NCBI GenBank assembly: GCA_963662155.1
Contig: OY759269.1
Coordinates: 5,587,470-5,651,469, forward strand
Direction: 5' to 3'
Source: Lamellibrachia columna
Taxonomy: Eukaryota > Annelida > Polychaeta > Sabellida > Siboglinidae
DNA length: 64,000 bases
Shown here: positions 1 to 15,621 of the stretch, piece by piece
Layout: the number at the start of each line of letters is the position of its first letter
How positions within the stretch are numbered: position 1 is the first letter of the stretch
The notes under the pieces: model-generated
Told to the model about the DNA's origin: nothing
Databases searched by the model: none
What the model saw: the letters and a program-made list of their open reading frames with translations, nothing else
Position numbers and translations under genes: made by a program

Positions 1-973
1 CAGCTAGCTGTGTCCAAAGACAGACTCAGAGTGACAGCTAGCTGTATCCAAAGACAGACTCAGAGTGACAGCTAGCTGTATCCAAAGACAGAGTCAGAGT
101 GACAGCTAGCTGTGTCCAAAGACAGACTCAGAGTGACAGCTAGCTGTTTCCAAAGACAGACTCGGAGTGACAGCTAGCTGTATCCAAAGACAGACTCAGA
201 GTGACAGCTAGCTGTATCCAAAGACAGACTCAGAGTGACAGCTAGCTGTATCCAAAGACAGACTCAGAGTGACAGCTAGCTGTATCCAAAGACAGACTCA
301 GAGTGACAGCTAGCTGTATCCAAAGACAGACTCAGAGTGACAGCTAGCTGTATCCAAAGACAGACTCAGACTGACAGCTAACTGTGTCCAAAGACAGACT
401 CAGAGTGACAGCTAGCTGTATCCAAAGACAGACTCAGAGTGACAGCTAGCTGTATCCAAAGACAGACTCAGAGTGACAGCTAACTGTATCCAAAGACAGA
501 CTCAGACTGACAGCTAACTGTGTCCAAAGACAGACTCAGACTGACAGCTAACTGTGTCCAAAGACAGATTAAGAGTGACAGCTAGCTGTATCCAAAGACA
601 GACTCAGAGTGACAGCTAGCTGTATCCAAAGACAGACTCAGAGTGACAGCTAGCTGTATCCAAAGACAGACTCAGAGTGACAGCTAGCTGTATCCAAAGA
701 CAGACTCAGAGTGACAGCTAGCTGTATCCAAAGACAGACTTAGAGTGACAGCTAGTTGTATCCAAAGACAGACTCAGAGTGACAGCTAGCTGTATCCAAA
801 GACAGACTCAGAGTGACAGCTAACTGTGTCCAAAGACAGACTCAGAGTGACAGCTAACTGTATCCAAAGACAGACTCAGAGTGACAGCTAGCTGTATCCA
901 AAGACAGACTCAGAGTGACAGCTAGCTGTGTCCAAAGACAGACCCAGAGTGACAGCTAGCTGTATCCAAAGAC
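1..973. repeat. 34-bp minisatellite, about 28 copies
   Basis: Tandem array running off the left edge of the window. The unit is 34 bp, with core gacagctagctgtatccaaa followed by gacagactcagagt. Copies differ by point changes only (tgtatcc or tgtgtcc, tagctg or taactg, agagt or agact). There is no spacer diversity, so it is not a CRISPR array. It ends near 973, about 500 bp upstream of the first Sushi-gene exon seen here, and so probably lies in an intron of that gene. Confidence 0.95.
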
Positions 974-1477
974 ATAGCGAGCACAATGATGCCACCATGT
1001 AGGGTGCAAGTAATCCAGAACTACTACCAAATGGCAGTGTTTCGCTGTGAACTTCTGAGATTCACTGTAATGATTACCTTGCTAAATGAACAAAAGAAGA
1101 GCTGATGTTACGCAGATGAAAGAACAAAATGTTCTTTTATCTGCATTAACTAATTATTTTACTCAAATGAATGGACCATGCTATGACAGTAATGATTTTT
1201 GCAAGGAGCTTAGTCAGTCACGCTTGTAAGACTGATATGCAACTACCCTGAAGGACTGATAATAATCTGGTCTGATGAGTTAATTTCCCTTTGTTAGTTG
1301 TTTGTCAACAAGAATTATTTTCTTGAACACGTTACTATTTCTAGTTTGTGGATTTATATCAACATGGTAATTAAAGGTAGAGATAATTACAGAGAAAAAT
1401 TTTAATCGTGCATTTGTAAAACTTCTTTTGATTTGAGAGAGTATAATGACTGAGAATAATGACTGCTTTGTTTGCAG

Positions 1478-1588
1478 CGTGGCCAGTTGACTGCAAGGAG
1501 GCTACCTACAACACTGATGTAGACAGAGCAGAATGTTCTCAGTGTAATGATGGCTTTGGTGTCAAGGATGATGACAAGACTTGTGCAG
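1478..1588 (+). CDS. Cysteine-rich exon 1 of the Sushi/EGF gene
   Basis: Exon of 111 bp after tttgtttgcag and before gtaactg, phase 1-1. It encodes a small cysteine-rich module with an ECSQC core, a GFG turn and a final TC. It is clearly paralogous to the exon at 4562, sharing xECSQCxxGFxVxxxxKTC, but has W-P-V at the start where the paralogue has C-P-T, so it carries fewer cysteines. It resembles furin-like/growth-factor-receptor or TNFR-type cysteine repeats. The exact family is unsure. Confidence 0.75.
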
Positions 1589-4500
1589 GTAACTGTGTCA
1601 AAATCTAAATTGTCAATTACCCCAGCATCGGGTAAATGCACATTTACGAATTTTGCGTTATCTGGGTGGCACTGTCTTGGTGGCAGAAGTAAAGAGCCCA
1701 TTAAAATTAACTTTATAGTTTGTTCTATGATTTCACCGAAACTAAATAAAAAAATTGTACAAATGAGTTAGCGTATTGTAGTCGATACCAGATAATTATA
1801 TAGCCTACTATATATTACAATTTGTGTATTTCCAACTTGTCAAAAGTGAGCTTAACCCATTAGACCCCACAACGGCCGGGGCCGGCCGCTCTGTGCAGTC
1901 CTGGAACGGCCGCCGCCGGCCGCATACAGGACCCTCTATTTTAAAAATCCTGGCGAATAACTACTGAACTAAACGCTACTAAATTTTGCCACACCCTAGC
2001 GGATACATTTTGCAAAAACAACAGCTCGTTACGTGCATGTGTTGCCCTTTCGGAAATCTTGATTTTCATCAGTTTTGTTCACGCTATCTCGAAAATTTTT
2101 ATTTCTAAATTTGTCATGATAAAATATGGTGTAACCTGAAATATAACCATCAGAATTTGATAATGTTTTCAGTGGTGCAAAGCTAAACATATAGCTACAT
2201 TTTCTTCACTGAGGTGATGGCATGGGATCATTGTCAAATGTCAGTCGCAACTTTCAAAGTTTTAACAAATGTACTATTTTGTCTTTGCAAATTGTGATCA
2301 AATATCAACATTTTATTAATATATCCTATTTCTATGTATACATGCATGTGGAGAAATTACTACTCTTCAAAATAAACACAACTTGTAATTGTCAACATTG
2401 AATAGTTTTTTTTCTACAGATTTTTTAAAACAAGGAGGTAAAATCGCTCAAAATTTGCCAGAAATCCTGGGAACATGGTGGCATGTTTTAATAAAATCCT
2501 GGGGCCTAATGGGTTAATAAGTTATGACTGAACAGATTCAGTCACTAATCTATATTATTGTCATTTGTTCATGGTTCAGGTTTGAGTAATTTATTCTCAG
2601 AGTTTAAGTTCATGTATTCCAGACAGGTTGTATTTGTGTTTTAATTTTTACTTAATGCAATGCATATAATTAAACATATTACACATTCTTTGTATTTTCC
2701 ACATTTACTACTCTGGTTAACTGTTTAAAATAAAAAAAAATTACTTCTACAGATTAAAACAGTTGTACAATTATTATTTAACATAAATATCAGTCAGGCA
2801 TGTTACAATACAATATAACGCAACAGGTTAAGCCATTTTATAGCTTAACCAAAACACCCACAATATATTGCGATAGTGATCCTTTGTATCGCGATATATC
2901 ACGATACAAAATGTTTGGCAATACCCAACCCTACCACACCCACCACCATCACTATCACACCCACCACCACCACTAGCACACCCGCCACTACCACTATCAC
3001 ACCCACCACCGTCACTATAACACCCACCACCACCATCACATCCACCACCACCACTATCATACCCACCACCACCACTAGCACACCCGCCACTACCACTATC
3101 ACACCCACCACCATTACTATCACACCCACCACCACCACTATCACATCCACCACCATCAATATCACACCCACCACTAGCACACCCGCCACTACCACTATCA
3201 CACCCACCACCATCACTATCACACCCACCACCACCACTATCACATCCATCACCACCACTATCAAACCCACCACCACCACTATCACACCCACCACCAATAT
3301 CACACCCACCACCACTATCACACCCATCACTATCACACCCACCACCACCACCACTATCACACCCACCACCACCACTATCACACCCACCACCACCACTACC
3401 ACACCCACCACCACCCCATCACACCCGCCCCCACCACCACTATCACACCCATCACCATCACTATCACACCCACCGCCACCACTATCACACCCACCACCAC
3501 CCCTATCACACCCACCACCACTATAACAACCACCACCACTACCACACCCACCACCACAATTACCAGACCACCACCACCACTATCACACCCACCACCACCA
3601 TTATCACACCCACCACCACCCCTATCACACCCACCACCACTATCACACCCATCACCATTACCACACCCACCACCACCACTAACACACCCACCACCATCAC
3701 TACCACACCCACCACCACCACTACCGCACCCACCACAACTATCACACCCATCACCATTACCCACCCACCACCACCACTATCACATCCACCACCACTATCA
3801 TAACCACGACTACCACACCCACCACGACCACACCCACCACGACCACACCCACCACCACCACATTTCCACCCACCACACGACTACCACACCCACCACCACC
3901 ACCCCTATCACACCCACCACCACTGTCACACCCACCACTATCACACCACCACCACCACTACCACGCCCACCACTATCACACTCACCACCACCACTATTAC
4001 ATCCACCACCACCACTATCACACCCACCACTACCACTACCACGCCCACCACCACCACTACCTCACCCACCACCACCACTATCACACTCACCACCACTATT
4101 ACATCCACCACTACCACTATCACACTCACCACCACCACTATTACATCCACCACCACCACTATCACACTCACCACCACCACTATCACACCCACCACCACCA
4201 CTACCACACCCACCACTGCCACACCCACCACCACCACTATCACACTCACCACCACCACTATTACATCCACCACCACCACTATCACACCCACCACCACCAC
4301 TACCACACCCACCACCACCACTATCACATCCACCACTACCATTACCACACCCACCACCACTACTATCACACCCACCACTACCACACCTGCCACCACTACC
4401 ACACATGACCAGTCGTCCCATTTTATGATAGAGATCGTGTGACTGTAGAAAAGAGGGAGCCTGTATTGGATGTGAAACGGAGGTATATAGATGGGTAAGA

Positions 4501-7500
4501 AAGATATTATGACATATTCTGTGATGCATGTATGTAAACATGGGTTGGTGACTGTTGACAGCCTGTCCAACCAACTGTGTGCAGTGCACTCACTACACTT
4601 GGACATCTAACAGGACAGAATGCTCTCAGTGCACAGTTGGCTTTGTTGTGGGCAACAATAAGAAGACTTGTGAAGGTGACTATGTCAACGTTGCAAATTT
4701 ATTGTGAATGTTTATGTCTGAGTGTGTGTAGGTAGCACAGCGGTCAGAGTGTCACAATGTGCCGAGGGAGGACTGGGTTTCGACTCCACTTCAGTTTAGT
4801 TCACCCCAATTTGCCTGTGTCTTTTGAATGAAACACTAAAACCTCAGGTCCCTTCTACCTGGTGTCTATACCAGGGGAAGTAGAAGATCCCTTCTACCTG
4901 GTGTCTATACCAGGGGAAGTAGAAGATCCCACACAGGAAGTAGATGTGTAACCTGTCATAAACACTGACTCTGATCTGAAAAAGGATGGCTGCATCAAAA
5001 CATCCTACAACTGGCGATGTTGAGAGCGACGGCCAAGTGTAACATATCAGGGTCCTGCAAAAACGAGCTCATATGAGCAAAACTTGATGATGACAGTGGT
5101 TGGGAGCACTCTTGTTGGCTACACTGTAAATAATAAACCTGGTTATTAATGTTATGATAAAACGTTTCAGTTTCACATTGTCACAGAATCCGAACAATTA
5201 AACAACCTGTTTTTTGTTTTGTGAAGTAATTTGAAATTTATCATTCCATATATTAAAGAGTGTGCCAGCAATGCATGTATGAATGGTGCCATGTGTAATG
5301 AAGGCATCAATAAGTACACCTGTACTTGTGTTCCTGGCTACAATGGAGTCAACTGTGAAGCAGGTGGGTGGGAATTTCAAAAGTGTTTGTTGTCGACAGG
5401 TGTTAGTTATGGACAGGTGTACTCGAAGACAGTTTTTACTGTAGTATGATTTTTCAATTATATTTTTAGTCCATTTGTTTTAATGTTAGACACCATAAGT
5501 AAGAAATGTATGGAATTGAATGGTCTTTCATATACAAAAGGAACTGTAGTCCTGTGTTGAAAATTTGAATTCAGGCGGCAGCTTTAATTAAAAATAATTC
5601 ATGCAATAGCCAATTATGCAAATTTTACGAACTGGTTCTTGTTTCCTGTTTAGTTTTTGTTTTCTAGCATGAAGAAATATCAAAATAATTTGTGATTATT
5701 GAATTTATGTATATCATTCCAGATATTAAAGAGTGTGCCAGCAATGCATGTATGAATGGTGCCACGTGTAATGAAGACATCAATAAGTACACCTGTACTT
5801 GTGTTCCTGGCTACAATGGAGTCAACTGTGAAGAAGGTGGGTATCTGAGGCCAATATCAGTCAATCCTATATCACAGATCATGAATGTGGCTGGATATCT
5901 GTTTTTATATATATGTCAGCTCATATTAGTGATGTTGACTTTCGTTTCCTATAGTAGATGCCGTATGATTCGGATGTTGTCTATGTCGAGGAATGAATGC
6001 AAAAAGTCTAGGAGTTTATTTTGAAGGATTGTATCGAACACACGTGATAAGTCGCTACTCATTATTCCAGTCACGTAGTTGTATCATTGGCACTTCGCAG
6101 CGAGCCACTGATGTCCCCATACATCATCTGCTGTTGACCGTCCACGTCTAAATCCGCTTTGGGTTAGCGAAAGGAAGTCATTCATCTGGTCGGAAATCTG
6201 GTGCAATGTGATGAGAGATAACGTCTTTCGTAGAGTCGTCAACAGCACTATTGGTCTTAGGCTCTTCAGAGCACCAAGTGGTATGACAGTTTTCTTCTGT
6301 GCCTACTTTTTGTACCCCTGTTTCTTGATGACTTCGATGAACATGTTGGTGATAAGTTTGGGAAGTTCGGCAGGTGCATACGTCAGAAGTTCGCCTGGAA
6401 TCAAGTCATATCTGCGTGCCCTGTTGTTGTTGAGCCTCGCTAATGCAGTCTCTATTTCTTTGGTTGTAACTGGGAATCAAGCGACTTTGACGAGCCTTCA
6501 CACATGTCAAAGCCGTGTTCTACTTGATCTTGGAATTGGTTTTTAAGGTGTTTCACTACGATTGACGAAACTTTGTCTTTGTCCACAGTGACATGTTGAA
6601 ACTCGATGTACACCTTCAGCTTAGAGTGTTGTCAACGTTGTAGCAGGCGAATGGCTTTAAACATCTGCAGGCCGTCATGTAAGAGTTCTGTCTCTTTGAC
6701 CGAATCGTCCAGAAATGACAAGTTTTCCAGAGATCTCTTGTGCATTTCGTGCAGAATCTTACTTTGTCTTCTCTGTAGCTCCTTGTTTGTCATCTTGTCC
6801 TTCGTATTCTTAATCCATAGCCACAAATCTTTCTGCTCTCTGGACATGGATTCGATGATTGAGTCGAAAATTCCTTTGTTGTCAACTTGTTTTGGTCGTA
6901 GGACGATAGACTTTTTGGCTGAATCAGATTCCTACAGACATTTAATTATAAATACTCGATTCATACAATAAAATGCATATTTGAATTACTTTCTTTTAGT
7001 TTTTCTGAAGAATTCTTGTTTTCAACATAAATTTTTTTTTAGATAATTTATGTACATAAATAAAAATGGAATATTTTCTAATTTCATGTACACAATGGTA
7101 AACTTATTAAAAAATCTGTATGAATTCATCATTTCAGATATTAAAGAGTGTGCCAGCAATCCATGTATGAATGGTACCATGTGTAATGAAGGCATTAATA
7201 AGTACACCTGTACTTGTGTTCCTGGCTACAATGGAGTCCATTGTGAAGAAGGTGGGTGGGAATTTCAAAAGTATCCGTTGTCAACAGGTGTTAGTTATGG
7301 ACAGTTGTACTCGAAGACAGTTTTTACTGTAGCATGATTTTTTTTCCAATTATATTTTTAGTCCATTTGTTTTACTGTTAGACACCATAAGTAGGAAATG
7401 TATGGAATTGAATGGTCTTTCATATACAAAAGGAATTGGGGGCCTGTGAAGAAGGTGGGTATCTGGGGTCTGCCAAAATCAGTCATTCCTATATCACTGA

Positions 7501-10500
7501 TCATGAATGTGGCTGAATATCTGTTTTTATACATATATCTGTTTTGTGTACACATGTCAGCTCATATTAGCAATGCTTGACGTCTGTTTTGTGTACACAT
7601 GTCAGCTCATATTAGCAATGCTGGACGTCTGTTTTGTGTACACATGTCAGCTCATATTAGCAATGCTAGACGTCCGCGTACGTGCGTTCATGTGTGCGTA
7701 TATGCACGTGCAGTATTGTAGTGGTTAGCACACCCGCCTTACATGGCAGAGTCCTGGTTCACGACCTGGACTAGTCATGGGTATGTTTGGTGTAAAAACC
7801 TATATCTTTACAATGGGGATTGTGTATCTCACGTGACTCGGATGATCACCACAATGTCAGTCCCTTCTCATTTAATTGGGGATGTAATAGAAACATTAAG
7901 GACACCTGGCAGTGATCACCCTCAATGGCAGCATATACAGGTCGGTTTGGCGATAATGTTCTGAAAAAGGGTGGCTAGTTGAATGAGACCTCGAAACACC
8001 ATACAATTGTAGTAACCACAACATACAGACTAGTTGGTTATTAGAACGTTGCCCATTGCTGGAAACAACTAGAAACTAGAGCTACTGTTCCATAATAATG
8101 TTTCACCAATATTTAAATCTGTTGATATCAGATATATACTGTTCAAAATGTAATTTCATATCAACTCATCTGATTGGTCCAAGCAGAAACTGGGACAACT
8201 TTAAAAACCACTTGTAGGAGTGGATCCAGTCAAGTACTGATATCACCACCGCTGGTTAACAAGGATTATTAACGATGATCAGTAAGACTCGCAAGTAATC
8301 CAGTGATGGTTGACAGTGAAGCTGAAGGGAGGCATGGAAGTGCAGTGGTTAGCACATCTCCTTTGTATGCCAGAGCTCTGAGTTCAAGACCTAGACCAAG
8401 CAATGTATGTTTGGTGTACAAACTAGGCTCTCAACATTGGGGACAGTGTATCCTTCATGACAAACAGTGGTGCTCTCTAGGGAGGGTAAAGAAGAGTCCA
8501 ATGGTTTATCCTTCAATTTATATAACACATCTATTATTTGTTTATTGTAGAACGTGCAGCTCCTGGGTGTCCAGACTTGGCTGTTCCTCCAAATGCTCAC
8601 CTATCCAGTGGTAGTCAGACAGGAAACACGCATCGCACCACACTGACTTACGAATGCGACCCAGGTCATGAATTGTCCAGTGGTTACCTTGAGAGGTCGT
8701 GTGACACCACAGGACAGTGGAGTGGACAGGAACCATCTTGTACAGGTAAATGGAGTTCTCATGCAACAGATTTCAACTCTGTGAGTGGCCATTGCTGTAA
8801 AAATTAGCTCAAAAGTAAAAGGATTCAAACTCAGTTATCGAGGAACTTGCATTGAAAATGTGGTATTGTTGGCATTACTAATTAGGCATATTTTACTAAA
8901 CTGCAAGCGATGCTGTTGTTCCTGTCGTAATTGTTAGATTCAGTGTCTGTTGCAGGGATCACTTGCCTGGTGCCAGCGCTGCCAAGCCATGCGCGACTGA
9001 AGCGTCATGCTCAAGCTGGGCACAAACTTGTCTTTGGAGAATTGTTGCAGTATGTCTGTGATGTGGGGCATGTCCTGGTTGGGGGTGATCTGGAGAGACT
9101 CTGCCTAATGACAGGACAGTGGACTGGTGTACCACCTCAATGTCAACGTATGTCTAACTATCTCAAGAATATGAACTATTGTGTCAAATGAACAGACATT
9201 TTTATGAATTTGTAAAAACGATTTGGAATACATCCACTGAACATTATTTCATAAATGAGTAAAAATTACTGTCTTTAATATGCATGACAAAACCCCCAAC
9301 AATTTACAAAAAAATACTAAAACTCCCTCCACAATAATTGATTTAGCCCACCACGAATCAGGTTCGTTGATATTCATATTTGTCGTGTGTGAATTGTTTA
9401 AGTATAATGTGCAGTTGGTTTGTTAAAAGAGTTGACTTTGAATGTTAGTTCGCGAATAACCTCGTGTTGTAGTATAAGAAAGTGAATAACCTTGATATAG
9501 TATAAGAAAGTGTGAATAACCTCGTGATAGTATAAGAAAGTGTGAATAACCTCGTGATAGTATAAGAAAGTGTGAATAACCATGTGTTATAGTATAAGAA
9601 AGTGTGAATAACCATGTGTTATAGTATAAGAAAGTGTGAATAACCATGTGTTATAGTATAAGAAAGTGTGAATAACCTTGTGTTATAGTATAAGAAAGTG
9701 TGAATAACTTCGTGTTATATCATAAGTAGTGATGAATTCACCAAAACTATAAGACAATTGCACAAACGAGGTAGCATGTTGTAGTGGATACTAGGTAGGT
9801 TTAATTTGTAGCGAGATGAGTCTGAAATAAGATAAATCTAATTGAGGAGAGACCTTTTATTTAATTAATATAGTACATATGTATGTTAGCTTGATGTTTG
9901 TGTGTTGTAGCCATTGAATGTCCAGTCTTGGACCTTCCCTCGCACACTCGACTAACTAATGGTGAGACTGGACACACCTATGGCACCACTCTAAATTATC
10001 AGTGCTCTGAAGGTCATGAGTTGATCAGTGGTGATCTTCAGACATCGTGTGAGGCCACTGGAAAATGGAGTGGACAGGAACCATTATGTAGAGGTAAATT
10101 TAGTAGATATTCAGCAGTATTAATCAGTAAGTATATATGTATGTCCAGACAATTAGTTAATTTTGAAAGCGCATTTTTAAAGTAGCTAGGGCAGCTAATG
10201 TGTCAGTTGATTTTTTTCCCTTACAACATGTTCAGTTCAAGAAATATTTAACTGAATGTCGACACCACAAATAATCACCCGGCACTAACGTTGTATTTTG
10301 CCAGTCCAAAAAAATAGACAGTCGTTTTGGAAATCCCCCTGACTTCTTAAAAACTTCTGGTTACTGTGATTCCAGTACACATCAGACTTATATCTACCTA
10401 ACTAAATCATGTTCTTAAACCAGCAAATATCAGCGCTAATGTAGTTCATTGTGCCTTTGAAGGCATAATGGGAACGGCCAAGTAGATATGACCTGGTGAC

Positions 10501-13500
10501 CCTGCAGATAACGTGCCAATAAAAATTATTACGTGTTTGTCAGATGGCTGGCATAACCTGATATCATAGATGACAACACGTTACAAATACAGATTGAAGG
10601 GCCATTGTGGTGGCAAATTAAAGGGATATGTCAATATTATACATGGCCGTTATATTTTGTCAACAATACGTAAAATGCTAGTGAAAAACATCACATTTCA
10701 AGCATGATATGTGTATCTATCGACATTTCTGTTATCACTAACAACCAGGAAATGATGCTTAATTTACATATAATAGCTGCCCCAGCTACCTTAAAATTTT
10801 CAGTATAAAATCGGTTAATGATTCATCTCATTATACTGAGAAATACGCCATGTCCTTCTTGAGCCCATTCTTGGGTTAATGCAGGAGTTCTCACACAAGT
10901 TACACATTCACCCCCTGTGTGAGAACTTTGACTTCCCCTGGCACAGACACCAAATAGAAGGGACCAACGGCTTTCAATGTCTTATCCGAAACACACAGTG
11001 TCGAGTGAATGAATGATGCTCTCAATGGACAGTCAGGTGTGCTAGTCACAGTAGTCAGCAGTTTTTTGTCATATTAACTGATCATTGTGTGATGACATTG
11101 TTGTAAAACTGATTTGTTGACGTTGTGACAGTGACAGAATGTGGTCCACTAGCGCCAGTGGCCCACGCCAACACAAGCACATCTGGGGAGTCCTATCTGT
11201 CCGTCGTAGAATACAAGTGTGACGAGGGATACAGGCACACTGGTGGCGCCCTCTCACGGACGTGTCAGGCGGATAAACGATGGAGTAGCATCTCACCAAT
11301 CTGCACAGGTATGACTGTTATAGCACCAGGAGAGGCAATGTTAGAAAGGTGATTTAAAGACAGATGTGGCTCAGGATCCAATTGGATAACATTTGTTTCT
11401 AAATGTTTTGTTTTGATAAACCTTAAATCCTCAACCAGTTCCCAAGTTTATAGACAGTTTTGTAAAGCAGCTGCTCTTTGCCATGCTTCCCTTTGTAGAG
11501 AATAATAATGATAGATGACACTACGTATCTTATATAACACTCCATTGTGGAGACTGTTTTGAATAATTTTGCAAGCAGCAGATTTTCCTGGCCATTGCAC
11601 CTTTCCACAACAGTGTTTGTCATAAGGGTGGCAGGGCTGTTTAAATGTCATAAGGCTGGCAGGGGTGTTTATCACAAGGGGTAACAATGACTTGCCCCAT
11701 GTTTCAGTGATCATGTGCAGTCAGCCGCCCTCTATCAATTCCACCCTGCTGTCAGTGGAGAGTATGGTGTATGGCGGTAGAGCGCTATATGAGTGTGACG
11801 CGGGCTACAGAGTGGAAGGCGGGGAACGAGTGAAGACATGTGACCTGAAGGGCGAGTGGCAGGGTGACGACCTCCAGTGTCAAGGTCAGTGGGGTGAAAC
11901 TGAAGGACGAATTCAATGGATGGCTGATCTGGAAGATAAACATGATGTTTATGCTTCGATCCCTCTTTTTTATTGAGTAACTAATAGACAGAGGGCATAT
12001 GTTTTGTTGATGTATTGGAAAAGGAAACAGAACATAATAATAATGATTAGAAAACTTCTATCGTGCCTAAGTGCTTCGAAACCTGAGCTCAGAAGTGCAT
12101 AAAAAATTAAAGGGTTAGGTAGTCTCAATATCGGTTTACAATGTTAAAGTTGTCAACATATATATCTCAGATTATTCATGAAACCAAATAGTGTCAATAA
12201 ATATTCATTAGTGTAATTTGAAAAAATGTGAAAAAAAAAAATTTTGAGACATATTTTGTTTTTATTTTTCTAATTCTTGTTGATTATTTCTGCTCTCCTG
12301 TGTGCAAACTATGATATAGGTAGTGCTTGCATCCTGCAGAGATTCGCTGTGGCAATCCAGCGTCCATCCGCCATGCTGCAAAACGAGTCCATGGTCATGC
12401 ATACAAGTCAAAGACGATCTACACTTGTGAGTTGGGATACGAGCAGACAGAGGGCAGTGCAGTCAGTGCCTGTCTCGAGTCGGGCGAGTGGAACACAACA
12501 AGCTTCCGTTGTGAAAGTAAGTGTATGAAATTAACGGGGCATTCTTAAAAGAATTAATGTACGTTATTACCTGGGTAATTGCAAGTGTTTAGTCCAGTCT
12601 CCTAGCCTCAACATTTTCACAGATGTGCACATAAAATTCCATTTTGTTCAGTATTGAACAGCAGGTAAGAATATGCCAGTCACCTACATAAAATTATGTT
12701 ATCGCGATATTTAACACTGCTAAGAAATGTAGCAGTCACCTACATAAAATTCCATTATTTTGATATTGAATACATTGTAAAATATGTCACAGTCACCTAC
12801 AATAAAATTCCATTATTTCAATACTGAACAATACTTAGATATTCACACAACCTTTAGTGATGTCACGTATGTATACTGGCACCAAGGATTCAGTTCAGAC
12901 TTGAATGTTGTAGAGATCTTCTGTGGTCTGCCGAACCAGCTTCCTCACACACAGATGACAACAGATAGCCTTGACTACCTCTCTAAGGCTACCTACATGT
13001 GTGAACAGGGCTACACCCCCACTGTGGGGGTGGCTACCACCCAGTGTACAGCAGAAGGAACCTGGACCCCAGTCAGCATTGATTGTCGTCGTACGTAGAA
13101 GACATCTGTATTATATTTGAAGCACATAGATAAGCTAGACAAAATACAATTTTAACAAAGAGCAACTAAGATGATTCCAGAACTGAGAGACCTTAGTTAT
13201 GAAAGACGATTAATAGAATGTAGTTTGACAATACTAGTGACCAGGAGACTAAGAGGAGACCAAATAGAAGGCAGTTAAATTTGTTTAGGGAATTGTGGGC
13301 AATAAAATAGAACAATCTCTAAAGCCTGTCATGATGAAATTATTATTAGATGAACACAATCTTATTGTCCAAAGTACCTTATTTCATAAGTCACTGGGAA
13401 TAAAACTTTTACCTGTTTAATTAATTGTGGAGTGTGTCATTACAGCCATAACCTGCTCATTGGATACACTTCGGCAAACTCACGTCAATGTCACTGAATC

Positions 13501-15582
13501 AAGTGACAACTATTTTGGTGCATTGGTGACACTGAGTTGTGACCGTGACTACAAGCTTGTGTCAGGCAGTCTTATCAGGAGGTGTCTGGCTGATGGCTCG
13601 TGGTCTGGAGAGAAACTTACGTGTAAAGGTATGTACCAAGCTTACACAAAACAGAAAGACTGCAGACACACAGGCAAAAAATATGTTAAGCGCACAGGGT
13701 TGTTTGATATAAATTATGATGTAAATCACTCCAAAAAAAACATATTCTGAATTTTATTATTAACACAGAAAAGTTACATTCATAAATACACCTCAACAAA
13801 GTTTGTGTATGTTTCCTAATGCAAAATCATAAAAACACTAATTGCAATATTCTAGCTATAATATCCCCCGGTTGACTGTTGCTTTGGTGTATTCTCTTTT
13901 ATGTATTTACATTTTGTGCATACAAATGTAAACAAACATATTTTAAAATAATGGAAAAAAGCCTAGCAAATTAGATAATATAAATTTACAATTGTATAAA
14001 TAGTTTTTTCCAAATAGGAGCATTTAAATGTATACACATTTGTTGATATATATATCTGCAGTAAATGTAACTTATTGTAAATGCCATGTTATTATTAAAT
14101 ATGTTTTCAAAATATTAGCAAAATAAAAAATAAATTAGTGCTGTATTTTTGTAGAAATACATTGTCCAAAGCCTGCCAGCATCCTTGGTGGTGAGCCATC
14201 TGTGGACCAACTGACCGTTGGATCAGTGGTCACTTACAACTGTTCAGAAGGCTATCGATCCAGTAGCGGTCATCACCATCGGATGTGCTTGGGCGATGGA
14301 ACTTGGAGTGGCCAGACACCGGTCTGTGAAGGTCAGCCTGCTTGCATGGTTTCACAGCAAACAAAACATTAATTGTTGTTATACATATAACAACACTACT
14401 AACATATAACAACACTACTAACATATAACAACACTACTAACATATAACAACACTACTAACATATAACAACACTACTAACATATAACAACACTAATAACAT
14501 ATAACAACACTACTGACATATAACAACACTACTGACATATAACAACACTACTGACATATAACAACACTAATAACATATAACAACACTACTAACATATAAC
14601 AACACTACTGACATATAACAACACTACTGACATATAACAATACTACTAACATATAACAACATTACTAACATATAACAACACTAATAACATATAACAACAC
14701 TACTAACATATAACAACACTACTAACATATAACAACACTACTAACATACAACAACACTACTAACATATAACAACACTACTAACATATAACAACACTAATA
14801 ACATATAACAACACTACTAACATATAACAACACTACTAACATATAACAACACTAATAACATATAACAACACTACTAACATATAACAACACTACTAACATA
14901 TAACAACACTACTAACATATAACAACACTACTAACATATAACAACACTACTAACATATAACAACACTAATAACATATAACAACACTACTAACATATAACA
15001 ACACTACTAACATATAACAACACTAATAACATATAACAACACTAATAACATATAACAACACTAATAACATATAACAACACTACTAACATATAACAACACT
15101 ACTAACATATAACAACACTACTAACATATAACAACACTACTAACATATAACAACACTAATAACATATAACAACACTAATAACATATAACAACACTACTAA
15201 CATATAACAACACTACTAACATATAACAACACTACTAACCATCTCACTACCGAGAATGGCATTTGCTAAAATTGAAACACCATGAGCGTGAAACACGACT
15301 TTCCATATTGTACGTTAACACCACGAATGTCCAGTTTTTGTAGTCCTCTTTTTATAAGTTAATAAAATTCCTTTTCCATGCATGTAACCACTTAAACCCA
15401 GTACACATAGCACACCGTATAACATCCTCTGCAAAAATGAACCAAATTCTTTCTTTTAATAGGTTAGCTTTTGAGGATGAGTGTATTTGTCATTTTGGAC
15501 AGTATGGATTTGGATCTTCACTGGCGATATCAAGAGTGTCCGCAGGAATTTTTCCAGGGAGGGGCAAGAAAGAAGAAATATA

Positions 15583-15621
<39 letters not shown>
